From Paulinella micropora (lineage: Eukaryota; Cercozoa; Imbricatea; Euglyphida; Paulinellidae): a stretch of 64,000 nt of DNA. The notes beneath the pieces are model-generated. The model was given only the letters and a program-made list of their open reading frames with translations. It had not been told where the DNA came from and did no database searches. The position numbers were made by a program, and so were the translations under genes. The stretch covers positions 79,501 to 143,500 of the forward strand of contig WBZZ01002368.1 of the NCBI GenBank assembly GCA_019918135.1. The letters are read 5' to 3'. Shown here piece by piece: positions 53,706 to 62,721 of this stretch (the stretch's first letter is position 1; every line of letters starts with the position of its first letter).

Positions 53706-55323
53706 TGAAACTAACAGGAGACCAAACAATAACAGGAATTAAAATATTCAACGGGACGAGCACTACGATAAAATATCTAACTTTAACACAAACGGCTGAT
53801 TTTAATAATCAAGTTATCATTAATGGTGGAAATATTACATATAATGGGGCGAGGATATTAAACCAAAATGGAGGAGATATATTCTTTTCACAGACAACTG
53901 GTGATTATCAATATTTCTTATTTACTCTAAATACTGCTACAAGCGGAACCGCGAACCAAAGAAGTTATGTATTCACGAATGTAGCATTTGATGTAAAAGG
54001 AGCAGGTCTTTATATTTCAAACTTTTGGATAATAAAAGTGCTTCATCTGACATCGTCCGTTTTAACAATGCTGGTGGTATGCGTTTATATGGGGACTTAG
54101 ATATGAACTCAAACAACATAACAAGTGCTGCAACAATAACGGGAACATCAATTACTTCAACTGCTGGCATGACTACAACAACATTAACAACGAGTGATAA
54201 AATAACAACAGCAACAGGCAAACCAATAATTATAGGAAACACAACAAAAAGAATAGGTACGACAGCGGGTTTAGAATTGTATGGGACTTTTAATAATAAT
54301 ACTGCTGGAGCACACATACAAGCGATTACAACAGAAGATATATATCCTACATTTGGACTATTTAATTTAGGACATAATAGCATAAATATGGGTTTTGATG
54401 CTTATTTAGATGGCGCGGGATGGAAATCAAGTTATGCGAGTTCAACCTTTTTAATTAATAAATTTTCCAACAAACTTAGATTTTTGTATGATAGTGGGAA
54501 AAGTGTTGGGACTGCTGTTCCTTGGTCTGTGGCTCTTGAACTTGATACAGCAGGCTTATTAACAACAAAGGCAATAACGGCGAGAGGATTAATAACGGCG
54601 AATGCGGGAATTACATATTCTGGGTTGCTAACGACCACAACTAATAATGGAGCGAAAATAGGAATTCAAGGACAAACAGACGGGACGAATGCGAGAGGAA
54701 TATTTATTTGGGATACTGCTGATTCAGCATGGGGGCTTTACATGTCTCAGTCTGGAGCAAATAAATCATTAAATGGAGGAACAGCACCAGCAGGAGGAGT
54801 AGGCGGAGGATTGACTTATTATGCTTTTAGATTTAGAGTGAATAACTCTTCAACGAGTGGGTTCGTGTGGGAGAATAGTTCAAATACTGCTTTAATGTCT
54901 TTGAAAGCAAGCGATGGACAATTATGGGTATTGTCTAATCCAATTCAATATTCAGACAGGAGAAAAAGAAGATATAAAGGAATGCTTAGGCTTAGATTTT
55001 ATTAATAATTTAAATCCAGTCTGCTATCGCATGATTGATGATTAAAAAAAATGTAGGACTGGCTTAATAGCACAAGAATTAGAGGACATACTAATAGAAA
55101 TGAATATGCTAGATTTTGGCGGTTTATAAAAGAAACAATCATGGTTCCGTGTCCAAAGCAAAGAAAAGAATGCGAATTGAAAGGTGTGTGTGTTAATCCA
55201 GAAGATGTCAAATGTGTTGATAGTGGCGATGTCGGTTATGGTATAGGTTATTCAGAGTTTATCGCCCCGTCAATTAAGGCCACACAGGAATTATCGGAAA
55301 AGGTAGTTAATTTAGAAAATTAA
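53706..55323 (+). pseudogene. Fibre-like protein with endosialidase chaperone, frameshifted (PLV2)
   Basis: ORFs 53706-54100 and 54025-55005 and the following stretch form one gene. It begins in the middle with KLTGDQTITGIKIF (compare KLTGDQTITGTKEF in PLV1). It has fibre repeats (ITARGLITANAGI) and the chaperone start YSDRRK, followed after a frame change by FINNLNPVCYRMI and GLIAQELEDIL, the conserved end of S74-type chaperones. A last part (CPKQRKECEL) follows. It lacks an N-terminus. Confidence 0.7.
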
Positions 55324-55392
55324 AATAATAGTCTCATGCTTATTACAGAAGATCTATTTAAGCAACTTTCTGAAATCAGAGCAGTCGTTTTC

Positions 55393-55743
55393 CCTAATGT
55401 CTAATAATACAACTAGACTTCATAGACCGCCGATTATGGATATGGCGAACTAACTCTCGAATTAAAGTCTCGTGTTCTTGAAGTAGAACTAAAGACTGAG
55501 GAAAAAAAAGTAGAGTACGAATTGGAAGATAAATGGAATTGTTGTTGTATAAAAAACAGACCTACCGACAGCCGACTTATTAAATACTTATTTCAAATGG
55601 GTATCATCATCGCCATTATAACCCTTTGTATAGTTAGGTTATCTGAAAAGAACTTGCCGTGCGAGGTTGCTAACACATATGTCGGAATTTTAACACTATT
55701 GATTGGCATCTGCCTTCCATCGCCTTGTTCAAGTAAGAAATGA
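55393..55743 (+). pseudogene. Small two-helix membrane protein (PLV2)
   Basis: SNNTTRLHRPP near the start, a TAA soon after, then an open frame from 55522 with DKWNCCCIKNRPTDSRL, a membrane segment (YLFQMGIIIAIITLCIV) and a second (VGILTLLIGICL). It is the better preserved of the two copies. Confidence 0.55.
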
Positions 55744-55983
55744 GCACTCGTATAAGTGGATTTTATACCATGAACTATCACTACCCGAACACATTAAAGG
55801 AATGGCTTCATCAAAACTAACACGCCAATCACTCATAGGCTTATACACACATTTAAATTTAGTTTCTATTCCTTGCTTTATACAATAAAAACAACTCTCA
55901 TTCTTTTTTTCGCTTATCCGTGAGTAAAAGTCGCAGGCAGTCCGACCTAACACAGACCCAACAAATAACAATATCAATAACAT
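55729..55983 (-). CDS. Small secreted or membrane-anchored protein (PLV2 copy)
   Basis: 84 intact codons, signal sequence MLLILLFVGSVLGRTACDFY, conserved cysteines and SWYKIHLYEC. Homologue of the gene at 21647-21904 in PLV1. It overlaps the end of the membrane protein gene by 15 bases on the other strand. Confidence 0.7.
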   Translation of the reverse strand: MLLILLFVGSVLGRTACDFYSRISEKKNESCFYCIKQGIETKFKCVYKPMSDWRVSFDEAIPLMCSGSDSSWYKIHLYECSFLT

Positions 55984-56007
55984 AATATATTATACAATAT
56001 ATAAACA

Positions 56008-56364
56008 ATGTCGGAGTTCAAATACCAAAAGATTATTTTTCTGAGCAATGATTTTGTGGGTAAATCATTTAATAAAAATATTCAAATGTCATTCACACCA
56101 ACTAAAATGAATGTAAAATTTATTCACTACTATAACGACCAGACGGAAACCAAAACCAGAATTCTTTATATGGACAGAATTGGAATTATCGGCACATTTG
56201 CGGATAGTAATATAGCAAACATTTCAAATCTCAGTTATAATTTGGGTGTCGTTGGTTGGACGGACGGGCAATATACATTTAAAGTCCTTGAAACTGACAG
56301 CGGAAATATTGATACAGGAAATTTAGCGGGAAGAATTGTTATCGCTTTGGAATTTTTGGCTTAG
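56008..56364 (+). CDS. Small beta-rich PLV protein, unknown
   Basis: 118 intact codons from ATG (MSEFKYQKIIFLSNDFVGKS). Predominantly beta-prone sequence, with GVVGWTDGQYTFKV and a C-terminal GRIVIALEFLA. A capsid-associated or jelly-roll-like role would fit, but no family is recognised. Confidence 0.55.
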   Translation: MSEFKYQKIIFLSNDFVGKSFNKNIQMSFTPTKMNVKFIHYYNDQTETKTRILYMDRIGIIGTFADSNIANISNLSYNLGVVGWTDGQYTFKVLETDSGNIDTGNLAGRIVIALEFLA

Positions 56365-56374
56365 AATATATACA

Positions 56375-57191
56375 ATGGAGAAGTTGAATAACGTGAAGGT
56401 GAAACCAGTGAAGAAGGAAGGCGAAGGAAACAAAAAAGCAAAAGGTTATAAATTATTTAATGAAACCTTCGCAACAACACAAATACACAACCAGCGGAGA
56501 CACAACCGACGTATGTAGCACCACCCCCGAGCACAAGTTCTGCGGAGCCACAGCAACCAGAGCCAGAGCGCTCCAACGAAGCTGGAGATGCGTCCTTTGG
56601 ACAGCAACCAGAGCCACAGCAACCACAGACAGACGAGCAACAGCAGGGAGCCCCGCTCGCGGGGCAGTCGCTCACGAGCGACATAGAGGGGAGGGGACTA
56701 ATGACTAATGAAATAGATGATATAACGAAGAAACATGGATGGTATCTCGGAGCGATAGCGAGCGATGAAATCAACAAGTTGAAGCCCGGAAGCAGAAAGC
56801 GATACGGATTTATTATGAATACCGACCCTAGCAACAAAAAAGGACAGCACTGGATGGCTGTATGGATAAGTCTAGATAAAGACAGGAGTGTTGAAGTGTA
56901 TGACCCTTTAGCACTTTACGAGCCAACGGAAGACTTTCAACAACAAATGAAACAACTAATTGACCGAAGTAATCCAGATAGTTATTTATTAATGAAGGTT
57001 AATCAAGTAAAACAACAATCTGATACGAGCGACACATGCGGATGGTTTGCTATGAGATTTTGATGGAGCGGGCAAAAGGAGTGCGATTTAAATTTGCCAG
57101 TGGTTATACAGACTTAAAAGAAGACGAAGCAGAAAAGTTAAAAGCACAGAATGGGTATGGAAATGGTGAGGGATTTAATACATTCATCTAA
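56375..57191 (+). pseudogene. Adenain-like cysteine protease (virus maturation), two frameshifts
   Basis: It starts near ATG 56375, changes frame near 56480, has a Pro/Gln/Glu-rich linker and then the protease domain. The catalytic His lies in GQHWMAVWI, the Asp/Asn-type partner in YDPLAL and the Cys in DTCGWFAM. After the last motif, a one-base frame change at 57060 leads to the natural end at 57191. These thiol proteases of the adenovirus/Ulp1 type mature capsid proteins of polintons, polinton-like viruses and virophages and are one of their hallmark genes. The long low-complexity N-terminus is unusual. Confidence 0.75.
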
Positions 57192-57382
57192 AAGATATTT
57201 ATCAACTACACTTTCATCCAATGTTGAATTTTAAATGAAAATTCAACATAACGCTCATTTTCGTTTGTTAATCAACATCGAAAACAGATTAATTTTTTCA
57301 AAATAAAAAACGATGTTTTAGAATATAGCGAGAAATCTGGCGATTAGCCAGATAGAAGCGTAATTCTAAAATATCTATATCA

Positions 57383-57658
57383 ATGGAGTATAAGGGAGGA
57401 AGAAGTTCGGGTATCTATTACATTAATAGTAAAAATAGGATAACTGGCACAGACTCAGACTTTACACACGAAGTCAATATGAAGGGGTTAGACAATCCCA
57501 CACATTGTAAAATATGACATATCTATGTTCCAAAATCGTATTACTCTGTCGCCAGTCCTTACAATACTTTTACATTATCCGAAGACGGATATGAGGCTTT
57601 AATTACGATACCTGAGGGCAACTACACAATGAACAAATTAATAAATAAACTACCCCAC
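57383..57658 (+). pseudogene. Minor-capsid/penton-like protein, N-terminal piece
   Basis: ATG at 57383 (MEYKGGRSSGIYYINSKNRI). The pattern INSKNRITGTDSDFTHEV, then HIYVPKSYYSV, then YNTFTL and EGNYTMNKL resembles the N-terminus of the minor capsid (penton-type) proteins of polinton-like viruses and virophages. TGA at 57515 interrupts (Trp would fit). The gene stops at 57658 where copia element 3 begins. Confidence 0.55.
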
Positions 57659-57681
57659 CTGACGCAAGGGATACTCCCTCG

Positions 57682-58788
57682 TCAGACGGGCGCCCCAGGT
57701 ACGTCGCTCCCGTCCTCGTTGTCCTCCCCAGTGACAACTTTTTCCAGTTCGTTAAGCAGTCGTTGCTCACTTTGGGTGAAAAATTGACCGGTGTACCCGT
57801 CACATTTGTCTCCTTTTTCCAAAGTCGGTGTAGCGGTCTGAAACAGGTGCTGCTTCGATTCAGCCATTCTTCCTTTCGGATACAGGGTAGGCCATCCATG
57901 AATGCTTGCGTCTTGTACGACCATGTCCACCGTAGTCACCAGCTTGCCAGTGTAGTAACTCCACGCCTTGTAGGACGTCTCCTCCATGTTGACCCCTATG
58001 AACGCACCTGGTGCTCTCTTCTCTTGTCCCTTCTTACCTCCTTTGTAGAATACACACAGGCAGCCAAACGGTTTCAGGATAGTGTGGTGCGGCGCAGGTC
58101 TTTTGTAGAATGCTTCGTGCCGCGATACCTTAGCTCCTGCCCTGCCTTGCATGTTGAGTACGAAGATAGCGTAGTCTACTGCCAACGGCAGGAAGTAAAG
58201 CGGTACATTCCTTTCAGTAAGTAGCGTAGCCGCCAATGAGAACACAATCTTTATTCCTGCCTCTGCATAGGCGTCTTTGTTGGGATCTTCTCGCACGGGC
58301 AGCCTTTGCTCAACACCTGTACTCGCCAAGTAGCTCTTGACAGACTTGGCAATCCATTCCTTATCAGTTCGAAATTGTTTCATTGGTCTCCCCGTTTGTG
58401 TCTTGGACCACACTTGGACCTCTATCAGCTGCTGTAATGCCAGCTCAGAGGCCCTAGTGGGGTTCCGCTTTCCTTTGAGGAACCCTGAAACATTCTCGAC
58501 GAACAACAGGAAGTAAGGTGTTTGCCCATACAACGGAAACGCAATCCGACCCGTCCCGTCAGCACTCCAATCTTCACCAACCTCATTGCATAGCGTCAGG
58601 GACGCCCCCACATACGAATCATGTTTCTTGATCTTGGTTGTCGCACACGCATTGCAGGTGCATTTCACCACACTCCCCTTGTGCTTTGGAGTCCATCCAT
58701 TCTGCTTTAGGAAATGCATTGCAATTGTTTCTCCAAAGTGAAAAGCATCGTTGATCTCACGCATATCCACTTCTGTAGTAGGGTTCAT
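57682..58788 (-). CDS. Integrase of copia element 3
   Basis: 368 codons in one frame, with a zinc-binding CxxC at CNAC and the catalytic residues in WSADGTGR, QFRTDKEW and AYAEAGIK. The last part contains LKPFGCLCVFYKGG. It ends at 57682, just inside the truncation point. Confidence 0.85.
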   Translation of the reverse strand: MNPTTEVDMREINDAFHFGETIAMHFLKQNGWTPKHKGSVVKCTCNACATTKIKKHDSYVGASLTLCNEVGEDWSADGTGRIAFPLYGQTPYFLLFVENVSGFLKGKRNPTRASELALQQLIEVQVWSKTQTGRPMKQFRTDKEWIAKSVKSYLASTGVEQRLPVREDPNKDAYAEAGIKIVFSLAATLLTERNVPLYFLPLAVDYAIFVLNMQGRAGAKVSRHEAFYKRPAPHHTILKPFGCLCVFYKGGKKGQEKRAPGAFIGVNMEETSYKAWSYYTGKLVTTVDMVVQDASIHGWPTLYPKGRMAESKQHLFQTATPTLEKGDKCDGYTGQFFTQSEQRLLNELEKVVTGEDNEDGSDVPGAPV

Positions 58789-59776
58789 CCTCGTTGATCA
58801 GAAAGCAGGATTCCGCCCAGGGTAAGGCCAGCTCTCTCTCTTCTTCTTTCTCCATCCCGGTGGCTGCAGCGTTGTAAATTGATATTGACAGGACTCGGCG
58901 TCAAAGATACCAATGAGCACCTTGTCCCGCTCTTCCACCTCAATTCGTTTCTTAGTAACGAAGAATTCGGCACCTTGCATAACAATCGCGAACCCTGCGC
59001 GTTGAAGGCGCCCAGCCGAGAACAGCGTCCTATCCAGTGTATGTAAGACATACGCCTCACTCATTTCCACTTCTTGGGGGCTTCCTTCACCGCTGACACC
59101 CACAAATGAAGTGCTTCCTTTAGACTCAGTTGCCGAGACTCCTAAGATGCCCCTGACAACCTATGGGTCGTCATCCAGCACTTCATTTAGCGCGTCAGCC
59201 AACGGCATGTGTTGAGCCGATCCGGAGTCTAGGTAGACTGCATATGGGTCTTGAGCACCACCCATACCATTCCCTTGCGCCATGTGGGCCGCAGGTTCTT
59301 TCCACCACCATCCGGCCCCAGGCTCGATCCTCCTCGATTCATTTCCGGTCCACTTTCGTTAGCATCCCCTTCGTCTCCTACTTGTCCAGGCGGTGTCCCC
59401 GGTGGCTTTTTCTCCTCCTCACCGACTGCTCCAGTCCTGGGCGCAGGGTCATCGCTGAGGTTTGCATTCTCTCCTTGTTCCATCGTGATGGTAGTCTTAA
59501 TATATTCTCATCGCCCTACCCTTCTCGCTTCTTTTGTAGGCTCGTTCACGCTTGCGTCGTTCAACCTCAGCGCTCCCCCATCCCCAGGTACCTCAACACC
59601 ACCCTCCCCACCCTGTCTTCCGGGTGTGGATGTGTTTCTTTCAGCGCGGAGACGTGCAATTGCCGCCCTCTTCCTCTCTTCCAGCGCTTCCAGTTGGTAG
59701 ACCCACGGAAAGTAACGCTCCTTGTTACGTAGCAAGGTGAGCTCCGTTTCTGTTTGCGCATGTCCCTTCGCATCTT
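58789..59776 (-). pseudogene. Protease region of copia element 3, broken
   Basis: On the - strand the aspartic protease motif VYLDSGSAQHM lies near 59200-59240, followed after TAG at 59161-59163 by GILGVSATESKG and the frame ending at 58798. The TAG can be read as Gln (CAG to TAG). Before it, in 59250-59780, lie low-complexity frames with Pro/Gly/Glu-rich linkers. Confidence 0.65.
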
Positions 59777-60430
59777 TCAATGCTTCCCAACTGTGTCCAG
59801 GTAATCCTTGGCCGCCTCAGGTGGTCCAGCCAGCAGCAGAAGATCATTGTACCGTGGTTGCAGCGCCTTTGCCTGCTCTTCCTCTTGCGCGACGACATGG
59901 CAGTATCTGAACAAGCTCTTACACGCCAAGTCTCCCTTCATCCTCGTGACCGTCGAACCGTGAGGTCCCATTCCACGAGCTTCCGTTGAACTTCGGTCCC
60001 CGGCCTGCAGCCACGTCTGCTTGCCTTCTCCTAGAGTCCAGTTACAGAATGAATTATGCCTCGACCAATCCATCTTTTGACACTCCTTGTTACAGTAGGC
60101 TACCATCTTACATCTCGAGCACCACTTTTGCCCCTTGACCTGTGTGACACTACAGTTTTCACACTCAGGCGGCATATGCGTCTCCTTGTCGCACGGCTCG
60201 TTGTCCTCGAGTCCAACCGCCAAGTGCTCCCAATCGTCCGGAGTCACTCTTATATTGTAAAACCACATCCAGAAGTGCAGCGCGTTGTTAAATACAGTCC
60301 TGAAGTCGGCTATGTTCACCTTTCCGTTCCTTGTGTCGCCAGGCACCTCTTCATCAGGTGGTCCGATATACATGAACGGTGTCTCTTTTTCTGCCAGGTA
60401 TGCGTAGACCATTGATCGCCTTCCTTCCAC
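59777..60430 (-). CDS. MYND zinc finger segment of copia element 3
   Basis: Open frame of 217 codons. The finger at about 60165-60045 has CENC, then WCSRCKMVAYC, then C and H-x3-C (SRHNSFC). It is followed by a Thr/Arg-rich part. As in elements 1 and 2 it lies between gag and protease. Confidence 0.85.
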   Translation of the reverse strand: MEGRRSMVYAYLAEKETPFMYIGPPDEEVPGDTRNGKVNIADFRTVFNNALHFWMWFYNIRVTPDDWEHLAVGLEDNEPCDKETHMPPECENCSVTQVKGQKWCSRCKMVAYCNKECQKMDWSRHNSFCNWTLGEGKQTWLQAGDRSSTEARGMGPHGSTVTRMKGDLACKSLFRYCHVVAQEEEQAKALQPRYNDLLLLAGPPEAAKDYLDTVGKH

Positions 60431-61666
60431 AGTCGTTGGCCGCAGTCCCGATCCATCCGTAGCAGGCGCCAGGTAGACAGCTTCTTCAACAGCATCCCTC
60501 GGAACAGTTCCGTCATCTTACACGTCCACTCACGATGTCTTGCAGCCATACAGGACACGGCCGCGGCGGGGGGCGACTTCGCAGCACCCGGAGCTTTGCG
60601 TCCCTGGTCCTTCCCGCCTTTTTCTTTCGCCGTTTCCTTCTGCGGCATGTCCCTTTTAGGAAATTTCTTGCGGTATCTGTCCTTCAGCGTTGGACAGCTT
60701 TTGCCGACGTGATCGAGGCAGGGTATTTTACATTTCTCCATGCATCTGAAGTACTTATGTTCCTTTGAACAATTGTAGCATTCCAGCTTCGGGCGCCCTT
60801 TACCACCCTTGCCATCCTGCTGCCCAGCCCACATCGCCGCGTCGTCCTTGCTTCCCGCTCGCTGCGCCTCGTTTGCGATGACCCGCCTCTGGAACGCATT
60901 TTCGAAGGCATCCCAGTCCCGCGATGGCTCGGTCACCTGAGCATCCAAGAACGGTTTCCAAAGGTGTTTGTCCGAGCACTTTGCCAACGCAGTCTTAATG
61001 AACTGCATCTGGAGACCCACTCCAACCGGTTCGCCATGATCCTCCAAAAACTCACAGTGCGTAGTGAAGTCTCTGAGTTGCGCCATCATGTCGTCTTTCA
61101 CGTTGAACTGCCAGTTGCTTACTAAATTATTCCTCTTCTGCATCTGATGTATCTCCGTGCCCTGGTATCTCTGCCGTAGCACGTTAATTACTTCCTCCGG
61201 TCGCAGAGTCGGCTCCCGCACTAGGTAACGGACAATCCTTTCAGCCGGCGACCCATATTCAAGGGCCTTGTATAGCCACATGAAAATCTGCGCCCTTCTC
61301 GCAAGTATCTTGCGGGCGTTGGACCATGGTCAGGTTCACAACCGGTGCCGGCGCCGGTCCCGCAGCTCTCCCCTGTCTCCCAGCCCTCGGGTCTGGTTTC
61401 TCCTCCTCCTCTGGGTTACCGTAGGCTGCATCCGCAGGCACTTCTGGGGCCGCGGCCTTCAACTCCGCCTCCACTTCCCATCGCCAGATTAGGACGTCCT
61501 GTAGGGGCGCCACATATTCCCAGCATTCCACCGAACTCAGGTCCACCCGCACCTGCGCGTACCAGTCATCCCAGCTCCGTCCCTTTATACCATCGATGAA
61601 CGCCGGCGCTTTTCATTGTAGAACCACGGTCGCCGCGTCCTTTTCTTTGGTCGCAGAAGCACCCAT
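60316..61666 (-). pseudogene. Gag of copia element 3, one frameshift and one stop
   Basis: ATG at 61666 (MGASATKEKDAATVVLQ), TGA at 61613-61615, then SWDDWYAQVRVDLSSVECWE and, after a frame change near 61270, the frame ending at 60316. That second frame holds the zinc knuckle CYNCSKEHKYFRC (near 60780) and a second cluster CMEKCKIPCLDHVGKSC. A Gag capsid region precedes it. The TGA can be read as Trp. Confidence 0.75.
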
Positions 61667-62721
61667 AACACACTATAGTATAATATCCGGTTGCTAAGTT
61701 GGCAGAGGCCGGTTAGAGCCGGACGACTTCAGTAGATCGCAGTTGATCAGATTGTGAGGTTTTATTGAGTAACAGTTTTTACCGCCAAACAGAGCACTGG
61801 TTTAGTAAAGCGCATGGCTGGCTGACTTGAGTAATTTTAATGTTACATCCAATCATTAATTCTTATTGTCCAGACCAGACTAACTTGGTAATCTATGTCA
61901 GTCCTAACGAAAGTAATTACAAGCGTAACTGCCGTCAGAAATGATTCTAATAGCTATCTTGTTGTAAAGAGAAGGAAAAGAGAGCAAAAAGGGAACATGG
62001 AAAGTTAGGTAGGGGGAGTGAGTTAGACACTTCTGACAGGGGGAGTGAATCAGACACTGCTGACACAGATGAGGGAGGTGAGAAGGTGAAAGCATTAAAA
62101 AGGATGACGAGATTTTTGACAGGGCGAGACAGAGCAGGCACGGCAAAGGAGAAGGCACACATGGGCAAAGTGAAGGTAGCACAAGAGAGAGAAGTCTATC
62201 GTCAATGTGCGGGGCGAGTGTCAGGTGAGCAGCACGTTGCATCCGCTTTCATTTTATAATTAGATATTAACGTTTTTCCATTTTACTTATATCGGAATGG
62301 TCCGACAGTACTTACCTTTTATTAATTACGATTACCATTTTACTATTTATGGATAATCAATGACGTAGGAATTATTTCTAGAAAGTCAGTTAACAGTCAT
62401 CCATTACGTCGACCATAATCTAATAGTAGTGACGTGTCACGTCGATAGCGTAAAGTGTATATTGATTGTATATTCAGTAAAGTTCCGTTCGTATTGGTGG
62501 GAAGTACTGAAGGGATTAAATACTCACCGGTAATCAATCTGCCGGAATTACTGTTCTCACGAACAATCTGTCAATTGATTAGTAGGTTATCAGTGTTACC
62601 GGATTCATCTCCGTGACACGCCTCTGCATCGCAATTCGTTTTCGGTCACTAAGTTCAGACTTAAGTTTATTCGGTTCAATACTGGTTTTATCGGTTATGC
62701 AGCCTTGACTGTCAACCACTC
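61667..62721. other. Head-to-head interval between elements 3 and 4
   Basis: No convincing gene. By position it holds the 5' LTR of element 3 (- strand) and the 5' LTR of element 4 (+ strand), whose gag starts face away from each other. LTR ends were not identified. The + strand is purine-rich near 61960-62230. Confidence 0.4.

Larger units (their letters stand above)
53690..57658. mobile_element. PLV2: second polinton-like virus fragment
   Basis: AT-rich, compact, intronless genes, collinear with PLV1 from fibre gene through membrane protein and secreted protein. It then carries genes missing from PLV1: a small unknown protein, an adenain-like protease and the start of a minor-capsid-like protein. 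Its left edge lies in the fibre gene, as in PLV1. Its right edge is cut by the copia element 3 sequence at 57659. Because two copies break at related places in the fibre gene, the two may have been inserted as similar partial genomes. Confidence 0.75.
57659..61666 (-). mobile_element. Copia retroelement 3, - strand, truncated before reverse transcriptase
   Basis: Reading from 61666 downward: gag with zinc knuckle, MYND finger, protease motif and integrase, ending at 57659 without any reverse transcriptase or RNase H. It abuts PLV2, so either insertion was followed by deletion or the junction is a rearrangement. Several frameshifts and at least two nonsense codons are present. Confidence 0.88.

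Noticed and set aside
19600-57658. Complete polinton or virophage genome
   Set aside because: No major capsid protein, packaging ATPase, polymerase or terminal inverted repeats are seen in either fragment.
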